DNA of 64,000 nucleotides, from positions 3,601,501 through 3,665,500 of the forward strand of contig NZ_JAQGPN010000001.1 in NCBI RefSeq assembly GCF_028826155.1, written 5' to 3'. Numbering within the stretch: position 1 is the first letter of the stretch; the number at the start of each line of letters is the position of its first letter. This DNA comes from Mesorhizobium shangrilense (GTDB lineage Bacteria > Pseudomonadota > Alphaproteobacteria > Rhizobiales > Rhizobiaceae). The notes under the pieces were generated by a model. That model was not told the origin of the DNA, did no database searches, and saw nothing but the letters and a program-made list of their open reading frames with translations. Of this stretch, positions 38,345 through 47,349 are shown in pieces. The position numbers and the translations under genes were made by a program.

Positions 38345-39807
38345 TCAACGGCCCTGCCGCTCCAGCCGGTCCAGGAACCACTGGGTGAGCCGGACCCACA
38401 CCTCGTCCTTCTCGCCGCCGTCCTCGCAGCCATGCTCGAGATTGGGGTTGTCGTTCACTTCGATGACGAAGATACCGTCCGCAGTCTCCTTTAGGTCAAC
38501 GCCGTAAAGACCGTCGCCGATGCATCGTGCGGCGCGGACAGCGGTATCGATCACCTCCCGCGGAGATTCCTTCAACCTGAAGATCCGGAAGCCGCCCTCT
38601 TGCCACTTGCCGTTGGCCTTGTGGTTGACGATCTGCCAGTGCTTCTTCGCCATCAGGTACTGGACGGCAAAAAGCGGCTGCCCGCCAAGCACGCCGATGC
38701 GCCAGTCGAATTCGGTCGGGATGAATTTCTGGGCGATCAGCAGGTCGGAATCCTCCATCCAGCGTGCGGCGAGGGTCTTCAGCTCTTCGAGACTCGAAAC
38801 CTTCTTCACGCCGCGCGAGAACGAACTGTCCGGGATCTTGAGCACCAGTGGAAAGCCCAAGTGTCGGCGGCAAGTTGTAGATCGGATGGACCCGCAATCA
38901 TCACGGTCGGGGGAACGGGAACCTTGTTGTAGGTCATCAGTTCGTTGAGATAGACCTTGTTGGTGCACCGGATCATCGACAGAGGGTCATCGATGACCGG
39001 CATGCCTTCCTGTTCCGCGCGGCGGGCGAAGCGGTAGGTGTGGTTGGAGATCGATGTGGTCTCTCGAATGAAGAGGGCGTCGTAGTTGGCTAGCTTCGCG
39101 AGGTCCTTGCGCCCGATCGGCTCGACCTCGACCCCCATCTTCTCGGCGATCCGCGACCAGTGACGCAGCGAGGAGATCGGCGATGGCGGCAGGGTCTCTT
39201 GTGGATCGACAAGCGTCGCGAAGGTGTAGCGGGCCGGCGTCCGCGCCCGTGAATCGCGCCACTCGCGGCTTGTGTAGGTCTCGAGGCCGGCGAGAAATCG
39301 CTTCTTCTCGTCCGGCGTCATCCGCAGCAGGGACAGGAAGCCGATCCTCCTGATCGAAGCCCAGCCCGCCTTGTCGCTGATCGTCACCTCGAGGGCAGGC
39401 GCACGAAACCAGTCGAAGAGCAGCCTGGCGAAGCGGTCCCAGGCCTTTGACGGTCCGATGCCGAAGAAGACGGCGACCTTCTCCGGAAATGAGCCGCCGA
39501 GATCCTTGCGGCACTTGTTCAGGGCGGTTTCCAGCTCCGGCAGCGCGTTCTCGTAGAGCTTCGGCTCCGACAGGTCGATCATGGTCTCGACCGAGGGAAT
39601 GACCTTGTGGCCGCGGGACCCCGCCAGCAGCGAGGCATAATAGCCCCGGCTCTGGTAGTCGTAGCGGTTGGACAGGTTGATCACCTTGGGCCGCTGGCCG
39701 CTAAACAGGCCGGGATGCGCCAGGTAGTCCCGGCTGGTGATGATCTTGTGCGGCGTGTCGACCTGACTGAGGTCGGTCTGCCGGCCGGTGATGATGACCC
39801 AGCTCAT
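38345..39807 (-). pseudogene. RimK-like ATP-grasp ligase gene, disrupted by a 1-nt frameshift
   Basis: From ATG 39807 the frame gives ~320 residues: an N-terminal RimK-associated domain (SWVIITGRQTDLSQVDTPHK, VINLSNRYDYQSRGYYASLL) and the first part of an ATP-grasp, up to PSDLQLAADT, then runs into nonsense and stops at 38806. The next frame continues exactly there with LGFPLVLKIPDSSFSRGVKK, FIPTEFDWRIGVLGGQPLFA and VIEVNDNPNLEHGCEDGGE. One missing base near 38859-38863 explains it: 1463 nt plus one gives 488 codons. It overlaps the GNAT upstream by ATGA. Either a recent pseudogene or a sequencing error. Intact family members are peptide/amino-acid ligases. Confidence 0.9.
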
Positions 39808-40271
39808 GTGCGGTCGATTCGTCCGTCCAGAGGTTTAAGAAAGCGCAGCGCCGCTTCGCCATCGGCATAGTAGTCGGCCTTGTGTCCGATGCGTCGGTAG
39901 CCGGACCTCTCGTAGAGCGAGATGGCGCGCGCATTGTCGGCGCGGACCTCAAGCCGCATTCCGGATGCGCCACGTGCGTGCGCCTCCTGCTCGGCGGCGA
40001 CGAGGAGCAGCCGTCCGACGCCCGATATGGGCGGGGATGCATCCGCAGCCAGCGAGTAGAGCCGCGCCGCGGCGTTTCCGCGGCGAAACAGCACGAGCGC
40101 GTACCCGACCAGACAGTCGCCCCAGTCGGCGACCAGAAGGCTGCAGCTGTGGCGCTCCAGGAACCTTCGGAAGGAGCGACGGGAGATCCGGTCGCCCGAA
40201 AAGGCGCGATGCTCGATCGCCAGCAGGGCGTCGAGATCGGTCATGCGGCCGGCGCGGATGGCAGCTGACAT
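39804..40271 (-). CDS. GNAT family N-acetyltransferase (RimI-like)
   Basis: 155 residues. AIRAGRMTDLDALLAIEHRAF start, acetyl-CoA loop region SPPISGVGRLLLVAAEQEAH (degenerate Q/RxxGxG), then MRLEVRADNARAISLYERSG, typical RimI-like C-terminus. Overlaps the RimK-like gene by ATGA (39804-39807). GNAT genes are commonly found beside RimK-like ligases carrying this N-terminal domain, suggesting a shared peptide-modification pathway (recalled knowledge plus inference). This GNAT itself is intact. Confidence 0.88.
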   Translation of the reverse strand: MSAAIRAGRMTDLDALLAIEHRAFSGDRISRRSFRRFLERHSCSLLVADWGDCLVGYALVLFRRGNAAARLYSLAADASPPISGVGRLLLVAAEQEAHARGASGMRLEVRADNARAISLYERSGYRRIGHKADYYADGEAALRFLKPLDGRIDRT

Positions 40272-40445
40272 GCTTTCGTGGAGATGCTCGATCGAACAAC
40301 CGCTGAGACCGACGAACCCAAGCGAATCGTCGTGTCCCTACCCCGTTGCGCTTTCGCGCCCGGAATCGGGCTGAATTGTGTCTGGCGTCACCGCGCTGTC
40401 AACTGCAAGAGAGGATTACCGGAGGATCCGGAGGCGGGCGGTGCC

Positions 40446-41231
40446 CTATTTCGGCATCTCCGCCGCGAGCAGCTGACGGTAGGCCGCATCCGCCATGGAA
40501 AGCAGCGCCTGCTCCGGCGCCGCACCCGCGATCGCGCAGCCATAGTCCTCGTCCATCCAGTAGAATGCCCGCGTATCCCCCTCCACCCTGGACTTGAAGC
40601 CGGTCTGGGCACGGCCCTTCTCGCGTGTGACATAGAGCGACACACGCTCTCCGGACGGATTCTGATACATGAACTGGGCCGCCGCCTTGCCTTGATCGGG
40701 CAGCAGGCGGCCGCCGATCAAATCATAACCCTGCGGCGACAGGTCCGGCGCCACCAGATGCACGCCCACTCGCTTGGACAGCCAGCCGAGCAGATGGTCG
40801 CGCTGGTCAGCCTTGACCTCGACCACGTGAAGCTTTTCCGCGGCGTACATGACATGCGCCTGGATGGCGTTTTCCGCGAACGCCCGGTCGTGCAAGGCGA
40901 GCGGCTGCTTCCAGAGGCCGAACCCGTACCCCGCCGCAGCGCCGGCGGCGAAGATCAGGACGGCGGCGGCCAGGTGACGAAGCGCCAGCCACTGGCGCGG
41001 CCTCCGCGCATCGGCGTCCAGCAGGCGCTGTAGGCGCTCTGGCACCGCTTCTTCCGCGATGGGTCCAAGCGCGTCCTGCAGGCGGGCGCGATCAGCCGCA
41101 AAGCGTGCGCTACGCGCCTTCATCTCGGGATTGGACTCGAGCCACGCGTCGAAGCTGCCCCGCTCCTCCGGCGGCATCTCACCGTCCAGCGCAAGATGGG
41201 CGTCCTGCTCGGTGAAATCGCGCCTGGTCAT
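40446..41231 (-). CDS. anti-sigma factor, membrane anchored
   Basis: 261 residues. The cytoplasmic N-terminus (FTEQDAHLALDGEMPPEERG..FDAWLESNPEMKARSARFAA) is the pattern of anti-sigma domains; a single membrane segment (HLAAAVLIFAAGAAAGYGFG) lies near residues 85-105 and a ~150-residue periplasmic domain follows. The zinc-binding HxxxCxxC motif is absent. It overlaps the sigma factor gene upstream by ATGA, the usual layout for an ECF sigma and its cognate anti-sigma. The signal sensed is unknown. Confidence 0.88.
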   Translation of the reverse strand: MTRRDFTEQDAHLALDGEMPPEERGSFDAWLESNPEMKARSARFAADRARLQDALGPIAEEAVPERLQRLLDADARRPRQWLALRHLAAAVLIFAAGAAAGYGFGLWKQPLALHDRAFAENAIQAHVMYAAEKLHVVEVKADQRDHLLGWLSKRVGVHLVAPDLSPQGYDLIGGRLLPDQGKAAAQFMYQNPSGERVSLYVTREKGRAQTGFKSRVEGDTRAFYWMDEDYGCAIAGAAPEQALLSMADAAYRQLLAAEMPK

Positions 41232-41746
41232 TTCTCGACGACCTTGATGGCGCGACGGCGGGCCGCGTCGTCGAGAAGACCGCGAAGCTCGTCCCGACCG
41301 CGCGCGATGCGCGACATGAGCGTGCCGGCGGGAATGCCGAGGACGTTCGCGGCTTCGGCATATGAGAACCCTTCGACCCCGACGATCAGCAGGGCGGCGC
41401 GACGCTCGGGCGAGATGGACTGCAGGGCGTCGATTATGTCCAGCGTGGCGACACTGTCGAACTGTGTCGCCGGCTGCGCCAGCGCTTCATTGGAATCGAG
41501 CGGCAGCATCGCCTGCTCGCCCCGGCGCGACACCTTCCTCATCTGGTCGACGAATAAATGATGCATAATCGTAAACAGCCACCGGCGCGGGTTTTCGCCC
41601 GTACGCCAATTGTCCATGCGGCCCAAAGCCCGCTCGAGCGTGTCCTGAACCAGGTCGTCGGCCTTGTCGCGCTCACGCAACAACGCCCGCGCATAGCGGC
41701 GCAGGCGCGGTATCTCCGAGAGGATTGCCGACTTCCTGTCGTCCAT
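41228..41746 (-). CDS. ECF-type RNA polymerase sigma factor
   Basis: 172 residues, ECF length. Region 2: RRYARALLRERDKADDLVQD, TLERALGRMDNWRTGENPRR, WLFTIMHHLFVDQMRK; region 4: LQSISPERRAALLIVGVEGF, SYAEAANVLGIPAGTLMSRI, ARGRDELRGLL. It is followed by its anti-sigma gene with a 4-nt overlap. A promoter-like sequence of ECF type lies 27 bp upstream of its start, suggesting autoregulation. Confidence 0.93.
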   Translation of the reverse strand: MDDRKSAILSEIPRLRRYARALLRERDKADDLVQDTLERALGRMDNWRTGENPRRWLFTIMHHLFVDQMRKVSRRGEQAMLPLDSNEALAQPATQFDSVATLDIIDALQSISPERRAALLIVGVEGFSYAEAANVLGIPAGTLMSRIARGRDELRGLLDDAARRRAIKVVEK

Positions 41747-41773
41747 TTGTGTCTTGTCACATACCGGTCGTTC

Positions 41774-41799
41774 AACGCCCGCCGAGCAGAATTTATTCC
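41774..41799 (-). promoter_or_regulatory. candidate ECF promoter, GGAAT-N17-CGTT
   Basis: On the minus strand GGAAT (41795-41799) and CGTT (41774-41777) are 17 bp apart. This closely resembles the GGAAC-N16/17-CGTT promoters of alphaproteobacterial ECF sigma factors, including EcfG. It lies 27 bp before the sigma-factor ATG, as expected for an autoregulated ECF gene. Confidence 0.55.
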
Positions 41800-41844
41800 C
41801 CGGGAAAGATCAACGAAATTGACCCATGGGCCAGATCAATTCGT

Positions 41845-41872
41845 TTGTCTCGTCGATCGTTCTCGATACTAT
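41845..41872 (+). promoter_or_regulatory. candidate promoter of the MFS gene
   Basis: TTGTCT (41845-41850), 16-bp spacer, TACTAT (41867-41872); initiation near 41879 would precede the ATG at 41901 and its AAGGAA ribosome site. It also argues against the longer frame starting at 41826. Confidence 0.45.
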
Positions 41873-41900
41873 CCCGCCATTTTTCACAAGGAACGCCCGG

Positions 41901-43139
41901 ATGGCAACCGCCCCCGCTACTCCCCGCACAGCCGGCACGCTACCCTGGCTCATCATCATCTGCGGTTGCCTGATCGCCGCGCTGACATTTGGTCCGCGGT
42001 CGGCCATGGGCTTCTTCCAGCTGCCGATGCTTGCCGAAAAGGGATGGGACCGCACCACGTTCGGCCTTGCCATGGCGATCCAGAACCTCGCCTGGGGTCT
42101 TGGCACGCCCATTTTCGGGGCGCTGGCCGACAAATACGGCACATGGCGCGTGCTGGCGCTCTCTGGCATCATCTATGCGGCGGGCCTGGTCCTGATGGCA
42201 TGGTCGCCAACGCCCGGAATACTGCATCTTGGCGGCGGTCTGCTCGTCGGGCTGGGCGTGGCCGCGGGCTCCTTCGGCATCGTGCTCGCCGCCTTTGCCC
42301 GCAACGTCGCCGCCGAGCGCCGCAGCTTCGTCTTCGGACTGGGCACCGCGGCGGGCTCGGCCGGCATGTTCATCTTTGCACCGCTGGGCCAAGGGCTGAT
42401 CTCGGCCTTCGGCTGGCATGATTCGCTGATCATCATGGGCCTGATGATGCTGGTGATTCCGGCGCTGGCTATTCCGCTGCGCGGCAACGCCAGTTCGGGC
42501 AGCGCAGCGCAGGCGACGTTCCAGCAGACCGCGGCGCAGGCGCTTCGAGAAGCGCTCTCCCACCGAAGCTACATGCTGCTCGTTTCGGGGTTCTTCGTCT
42601 GCGGCTTCCAGGTCGCCTTCATCACGGCGCATTTCCCGGCCTATCTCGGCGACCTCGGCATCGACGCGCGCTATGCCGTCATCGCCTTGGCCCTGATCGG
42701 CTTCTTCAACATCATCGGCTCGCTCGGCGCCGGCATCATCGGCCAGCATTACTCCAAGCCGTACTTCCTGAGCTTCATCTATCTCGCGCGATCGATTCTC
42801 GTGACAGCCTTCCTGCTCCTCCCGCAGACGCCGCTCACCGTCATCGTTTTTGCGATCTTGATGGGCCTGCTCTGGCTGTCGACTGTGCCGCCGACCAACG
42901 CCCTGGTCGCCATCATGTTCGGCACGCGCCACCTCGGCATGCTGGGCGGCGTCGTCTTCTTCTCCCACCAGATCGGCTCGTTCCTCGGCGTCTGGCTCGG
43001 CGGCTATCTCTACGACCGGCTCGGTTCCTACGATCCGGTCTGGTGGCTCGGCGTTGCGCTCGGCCTGTTTGCCGCCGTCGTACATCTCCCAATTGCCGAA
43101 AAGCCGGTCGAGAGGGTGCAGCTTGCGCCCGCGGAATGA
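41901..43139 (+). CDS. MFS transporter
   Basis: 412 residues from ATG 41901, with AAGGAA 7 nt upstream. Twelve hydrophobic helices. The loop 2-3 motif is FGALADKYGTWRVLALSGI, and the centre is a hydrophilic loop (NASSGSAAQATFQQTAAQAL). The start LPWLIIICGCLIAALTFGPR and MGFFQLPMLAEKGWDRTTFG resemble MFS carriers of organic anions (OFA-like), but the substrate cannot be read. Divergent from the sigma/anti-sigma pair. Confidence 0.88.
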   Translation: MATAPATPRTAGTLPWLIIICGCLIAALTFGPRSAMGFFQLPMLAEKGWDRTTFGLAMAIQNLAWGLGTPIFGALADKYGTWRVLALSGIIYAAGLVLMAWSPTPGILHLGGGLLVGLGVAAGSFGIVLAAFARNVAAERRSFVFGLGTAAGSAGMFIFAPLGQGLISAFGWHDSLIIMGLMMLVIPALAIPLRGNASSGSAAQATFQQTAAQALREALSHRSYMLLVSGFFVCGFQVAFITAHFPAYLGDLGIDARYAVIALALIGFFNIIGSLGAGIIGQHYSKPYFLSFIYLARSILVTAFLLLPQTPLTVIVFAILMGLLWLSTVPPTNALVAIMFGTRHLGMLGGVVFFSHQIGSFLGVWLGGYLYDRLGSYDPVWWLGVALGLFAAVVHLPIAEKPVERVQLAPAE

Positions 43140-43154
43140 TCCCTGATTAGGCCA

Positions 43155-43195
43155 CCGGCCTGCGCAGCTCCGGTCACTCTCCGGCGGCAGGCCGG
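43155..43195. terminator. hairpin between convergent MFS and thioesterase genes
   Basis: A perfect 9-bp inverted repeat CCGGCCTGC (43155-43163) / GCAGGCCGG (43187-43195) fills the gap between the two stop codons (43139 and 43197). No T-tract on either side; probably a bidirectional stop or mRNA-stabilising hairpin. Confidence 0.45.
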
Positions 43196-43196
43196 A

Positions 43197-43715
43197 TCAC
43201 CGCGGCGCGAGGTTCGCCGCCGGAAAGATGGAGCATGTCTCGGTGCCGAAGGCCAACAACTTGCCGTCGCGGTCTTTCAACGTCGCTTCGGAGACGGCAA
43301 GCGTGCGCCCCCGATGCACCACCCTGCCCTCGCAGATCACCTCGCCCGTCTTCGGCGTGATCGGTCGCGTCAGGTTCACCTTGAACTCCGCCGTCGTATA
43401 GGCCTCGCCCCTTGCGAGCGTCGTCTGCACGCAGCAACCGAGTGACGAATCGAGGATCGTCGCCGCCCATCCACCGTGGACTGCACCCAGCGGATTGAGG
43501 TGATTGACGCCCGGCAAGCCACGGAACACGGCGCGGCCTTCGGAAACTTCCGTCAGCGCGAAACTGAGGGCGGCCGCCATCGGCGGCGCCGGATACTTTC
43601 CATCGACGATGCGCTGGAGCAGCTCGAGGCCGGTGTACCTTTCGAGATCCTCATGCGGGATCGTGCCGACGCCCAGTGGAGAGACGCGGCCCGGGTAGAG
43701 CTCGACTTCGGTCAT
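43197..43715 (-). CDS. PaaI family thioesterase
   Basis: 172 residues. Hotdog fold of the 4HBT/PaaI type: the active-site loop is [20 protein letters not shown] (HGG) with [20 protein letters not shown] and [35 protein letters not shown]. Hydrolyses acyl-CoA thioesters; substrate unknown. It overlaps the stop of recO by ATGA (43712-43715), so it is the last gene of the rpoZ-to-recO block. Confidence 0.92.
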   Translation of the reverse strand: MTEVELYPGRVSPLGVGTIPHEDLERYTGLELLQRIVDGKYPAPPMAAALSFALTEVSEGRAVFRGLPGVNHLNPLGAVHGGWAATILDSSLGCCVQTTLARGEAYTTAEFKVNLTRPITPKTGEVICEGRVVHRGRTLAVSEATLKDRDGKLLAFGTETCSIFPAANLAPR

Positions 43716-44473
43716 GCTGCATCGTCTCCGTCGAGCGCGGTGATTTTCGAAAAGTGCCTTGCGAGAGCGCCGAGGAATGCGGCCCGGGACTCCGGCGGGG
43801 CGATGCCCCGTGGCTCGTAGACGCTTCGGTCGAGGAAGAAGCCCGTCAGCCGGAACGCGTCCTCAAGGGCTGCCCGATCCGCCCTAATGCCGGAACCGGC
43901 GCGCAGGAAGCCGGGCAGTGCGAGCATCTTGTCATGCCACGGCGCACCGGCTGCACGCGAGACGGCGCGGCCCGACTTCGGAGAGACATAGGCGAGGTCG
44001 TCGGGCGTGCCGGTCGCGGCGCAGGTCAAGAGATCGAGGCCGAAACCGAGATCCTCCAGGATCAGCAATTCGAACCGGACCAGCAGCTCGCCCGCCGCAG
44101 ACGGCTCGTCGAGATGTGCGATCATCACCCTCAGCGCCTCGAAGAGCGCGGCGTGTGGGTCCCGCTCCGGCAGGAGGCGCAGATGCGCGGCAAGCGTCTG
44201 GATGGCGAAGATGCCGGACGCGCTGTCGAAGAGGCGTGCGGCATTGAGCTCCAGCGGCTCGACCTGGAAGACGCCCATATGCTCGTCGAGCCGGGCCCGC
44301 CACAGGAGATCGACGAAATTGCCCACCTGCAGCGTCGGCTGCTGCTTGCGGGAGCGGCCACCGCGCACGAGCCCGAGGTGCCGTCCATGGGCACGCGTCA
44401 TCACTTCGAGGATGGCGCTGGTTTCGCCATGTTTCCTCGTACCGAGAACGATTCCTTCGTCGCGCCACTCCAT
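43712..44473 (-). CDS. recO: DNA repair protein RecO
   Basis: 253 residues from ATG 44473 ([20 protein letters not shown]). The N-terminal OB fold has [20 protein letters not shown] and [20 protein letters not shown]. The C-terminal helical part with [40 protein letters not shown] and [20 protein letters not shown] is family-typical. Loads RecA with RecR in gap repair. Its start is 78 nt after the oxidoreductase, which separates it from era. Confidence 0.95.
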   Translation of the reverse strand: MEWRDEGIVLGTRKHGETSAILEVMTRAHGRHLGLVRGGRSRKQQPTLQVGNFVDLLWRARLDEHMGVFQVEPLELNAARLFDSASGIFAIQTLAAHLRLLPERDPHAALFEALRVMIAHLDEPSAAGELLVRFELLILEDLGFGLDLLTCAATGTPDDLAYVSPKSGRAVSRAAGAPWHDKMLALPGFLRAGSGIRADRAALEDAFRLTGFFLDRSVYEPRGIAPPESRAAFLGALARHFSKITALDGDDAA

Positions 44474-44551
44474 GCGCCAGCCTTTCATCGCATCCGCGAC
44501 GAAATCAAGGACTGCGCGCGGCGAAGCGGCCCAGGCGCGCGTCTCCTGGCG

Positions 44552-45574
44552 TCAGCTCATCGCTTGCGCTCCGTCGTAGAAGGAGGGACGCCCGCCGACA
44601 TCGACGCGAACGGGGCGCTGCGAGCGGTACGATTCCAGGCATTTTTCAGCTGTCTTCGTGGACGCGTAGCCGTCCCAGGCAGACGCGCCGACCGGTTTGC
44701 CCGGGGTGGCGATGGAATTCACCCATGCCTGCAGCTCGCGCCGGTAGGCGTCATCGAAGCGGCCGATCCAGTCCGGGTGCAACGCATGGCCGGACGAGCC
44801 GGAGGCATATGAATGGACCGGCGACGTCTGACCGAGCGACATTGCGCCCTTCTCGCAGACGAGTTCGGCGCGCACGTCGTAGCCGTATTGCGCGTCCACA
44901 AAAGCCTCGATGTCGACGATCACGCCGGATGCCGTCTCCAGCACCAGGAACTGCGGACGCCGGTCGGGCGCCGCTGACGTCGCGCGGCCGGCGCGCACGG
45001 TCGCGTCGACAAACTCCTCGCCGAGCAGGAACCGCGCGGCGTCGAGTTCGTGCACCGCAGTGTTGAGGATGATCATGTCCGAGGTGGTGTAGGAGGCGGC
45101 AACCGCGTTGCGGTGGATGCAATGCAGGAAGAGCGGCGCGCCGAGCCGCCGGTCGTCGACAGCCGCCTTCATGGCTTCGTAGCCGGGATCGAAGCGACGC
45201 ATGAAGCCTACCTGCACGAGGCGCCTGCCGAGCTTGATTTCGGCTTCCACCACCTCCAGGCATTCCGCCGACGTCGTTCCTAGAGGCTTCTCGCAGAGGA
45301 CCGGTTTGCCCGCGCGCAGGCATTCCATGACGAGCGGATAATGGGTCGGATCGGGAGACGCGACCACAACGGCGTCGACCCTCGCATCGCGAACGAGCGA
45401 AACGCCGTCGGGCAGCACGCGGGCGCCGCGCAACTGATCGCCCAGGCCACGTGCGCGGCCGGCGTCGGCGTCAGTCACTGCAGCAACCTCGCACCCGGCA
45501 ATCTGGCCGTTCAGCATGCGGGCGTGGCCTGCGCCCATGCTGCCCGCGCCGATCACTCCAACCCTGACGCTCAT
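44552..45574 (-). CDS. Gfo/Idh/MocA family oxidoreductase (inositol 2-dehydrogenase-like)
   Basis: 340 residues from ATG 45574 (MSVRVGVIGAGSMGAGHARM); the upstream extension has no support. NAD-binding Rossmann fold (GVIGAGSMGAGH), then VVVASPDPTHYPLVMECLRA, GKPVLCEKPLGTT (EKP motif) and FMRRFDPGYEAMKAAV with later AVHELDAARFLLGEEF. The closest known enzymes are myo-inositol 2-dehydrogenases (IolG) and related sugar dehydrogenases. It sits between era and recO, which are normally adjacent, so it is probably an insertion in this lineage. Confidence 0.9.
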   Translation of the reverse strand: MSVRVGVIGAGSMGAGHARMLNGQIAGCEVAAVTDADAGRARGLGDQLRGARVLPDGVSLVRDARVDAVVVASPDPTHYPLVMECLRAGKPVLCEKPLGTTSAECLEVVEAEIKLGRRLVQVGFMRRFDPGYEAMKAAVDDRRLGAPLFLHCIHRNAVAASYTTSDMIILNTAVHELDAARFLLGEEFVDATVRAGRATSAAPDRRPQFLVLETASGVIVDIEAFVDAQYGYDVRAELVCEKGAMSLGQTSPVHSYASGSSGHALHPDWIGRFDDAYRRELQAWVNSIATPGKPVGASAWDGYASTKTAEKCLESYRSQRPVRVDVGGRPSFYDGAQAMS

Positions 45575-45724
45575 CGCCTTTCCTCCACGATCGCGCCCCA
45601 TAAGACAATCGGACGTGCGCGCCCGCAAGTCCGCGGTCGGGCTGGAGGACATTCCTGCCACGAAATCGCGGCCGAGGATCAGTGGAGAGCTGATCGGCGG
45701 GCTGGACGGCTCCGCCAAAGGGGG

Positions 45725-46633
45725 TCAGGTCGGGAACTGCAGACCCATCTCGCGATAGCGCTCGGGGTCGTCGCCCCAGTTCTCGCGCACCTTCACGAAC
45801 AGGAACAGGTGCACCTTCTGCTCCAGGATCTCCGCAATCTCCTGGCGAGCAGCCTGCCCGATGGCGCGGATGGTCTCGCCCTTCTTGCCGAGCACGATCT
45901 TCTTCTGGCTGTCCCGCTCGATGTAGATCACCTGCTCGATACGGACCGAGCCGTCCTTCTTCTCCTCCCACCTTTCCGTCTCGACGTGGGAAGAATAGGG
46001 CAGCTCCTGATGCAGCCTCAGAAAGAGCTTCTCGCGGGTGATCTCGGCGGCGAGCTGGCGCATGGGGAGGTCGGAGATCTGATCCTCCGGATAGTACCAA
46101 GGGCCGGCAGGCAAAGTCTGGCCGAGATAGTCCAGGATATCCTGGCAGCCGGAGCCCGTCAGCGCGGAGACCATGAAGGTTCGCTCGAAGGCGACACGCT
46201 GGTTTGCCTCGGCCGTCAGGCCGAGAAGCACTTCCCGGTTGACGCAGTCGATCTTGTTCAGCACCAGGATCTTCGGCTGTCTGACGGTTTCGAGTTTTTC
46301 GAGAAGCGCTTCGGCGTCGCCCTTGATGCCGCGCTCCGCGTCGATGAGGACGAGCACGACGTCGGCGTCCTTGGCGCCGCCCCATGCGGTCGTCACCATC
46401 GCCTCGTCGAGCCGCCGTTTCGGCTTGAAGACGCCAGGCGTGTCAACGAAGACGATCTGCGCGTTGTGATGGGTGGCAATGCCGCGCACGATCGCGCGCG
46501 TGGTCTGCACCTTGTGGGTGACGATGGATACCTTCGCGCCGACGAGCTGGTTGACCAGCGTCGACTTGCCGGCGTTCGGCGCGCCAAGCAGCGCCACGAA
46601 GCCCGAGCGCGTTTCAGTGGGTTGTTCAGTCAT
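45725..46633 (-). CDS. era: GTPase Era
   Basis: 302 residues from ATG 46633. G1 ALLGAPNAGKSTLVNQLVGA, G3 FVDTPGVFKPKRRLDEAM, G4 NKIDCV, and the C-terminal KH domain (IVLGKKGETIRAIGQAARQE). Binds 16S rRNA 3' end and assists 30S maturation. Overlaps the rnc stop by ATGA (46630-46633). Confidence 0.97.
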   Translation of the reverse strand: MTEQPTETRSGFVALLGAPNAGKSTLVNQLVGAKVSIVTHKVQTTRAIVRGIATHHNAQIVFVDTPGVFKPKRRLDEAMVTTAWGGAKDADVVLVLIDAERGIKGDAEALLEKLETVRQPKILVLNKIDCVNREVLLGLTAEANQRVAFERTFMVSALTGSGCQDILDYLGQTLPAGPWYYPEDQISDLPMRQLAAEITREKLFLRLHQELPYSSHVETERWEEKKDGSVRIEQVIYIERDSQKKIVLGKKGETIRAIGQAARQEIAEILEQKVHLFLFVKVRENWGDDPERYREMGLQFPT

Positions 46634-47349
46634 GCCGCAGCATCCGCATTGTCGGTGACGCCCTCGCGGGCAAGGAACGCAGCCGCTGCCGCCTGCTCGG
46701 CCGCCTGACGCGACCTCCCCGTAGCGACGGAGGCGTCGAAGCCCGGCGCCTGCACCTCGACGGTGAAGACCGGCTCGTGATCCGGTCCCTCGCGTCCGAT
46801 GATCGCATAGGTTGGGCGCGCGCTGTCCTTCTGCGCAAGCCACTCCTGCAGCATGGTCTTCGGATCGCGCACGGCGCGCCCCACCGTCTGCGCGCGCTTT
46901 TCCCAGAAGCGCAGGATGAAAGCCCGGGCGGGCTCAAGCCCACTGTCGAGATAGACCGCCGCGATCAGCGCCTCCATGGCGTCGGCGCGCACGTTCTTGG
47001 CCTTGCGTCCATTCACCCCTCGCACCGCGGCGTCGGCGTGAATGAACTCGGTCATGCCGATCTCCTCGGCCACCTCGGCGCAGGAGTCGCCGCTCACCAG
47101 AGAACTCAGCCGCACCGCGAGCTCTCCCTGTGTCGCCTCGGGATGCCGCCTGAACAGCATCTCGGCGACCACCAGCGCGAGCACCCGGTCGCCCAGGAAC
47201 TCCAGTCGCTCGTTGTCGGCGCCGACCTTCCCGCGGACGCTCGAATGCGTCAGCGCACGCTGCAGCAGCGCAACATCGTGGAACGCGTAGCCGGTGCGCT
47301 CCGCGATTATCGCAGCCAGCGCATCTCCTTTGGGTCGCTTGAGCGGCAT
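46630..47349 (-). CDS. rnc: ribonuclease III
   Basis: 239 residues starting at ATG 47349 (MPLKRPKGDALAAIIAERTG), whose first base overlaps the lepB TGA. Catalytic signature ERLEFLGDRVLALVVAEMLF, then ADAMEALIAAVYLDSGLEPA, and a dsRNA-binding domain (PKTMLQEWLAQKDSARPTYA.. SRQAAEQAAAAAFL). Processes rRNA and dsRNA. Operon with lepB and era. Confidence 0.97.
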   Translation of the reverse strand: MPLKRPKGDALAAIIAERTGYAFHDVALLQRALTHSSVRGKVGADNERLEFLGDRVLALVVAEMLFRRHPEATQGELAVRLSSLVSGDSCAEVAEEIGMTEFIHADAAVRGVNGRKAKNVRADAMEALIAAVYLDSGLEPARAFILRFWEKRAQTVGRAVRDPKTMLQEWLAQKDSARPTYAIIGREGPDHEPVFTVEVQAPGFDASVATGRSRQAAEQAAAAAFLAREGVTDNADAAA

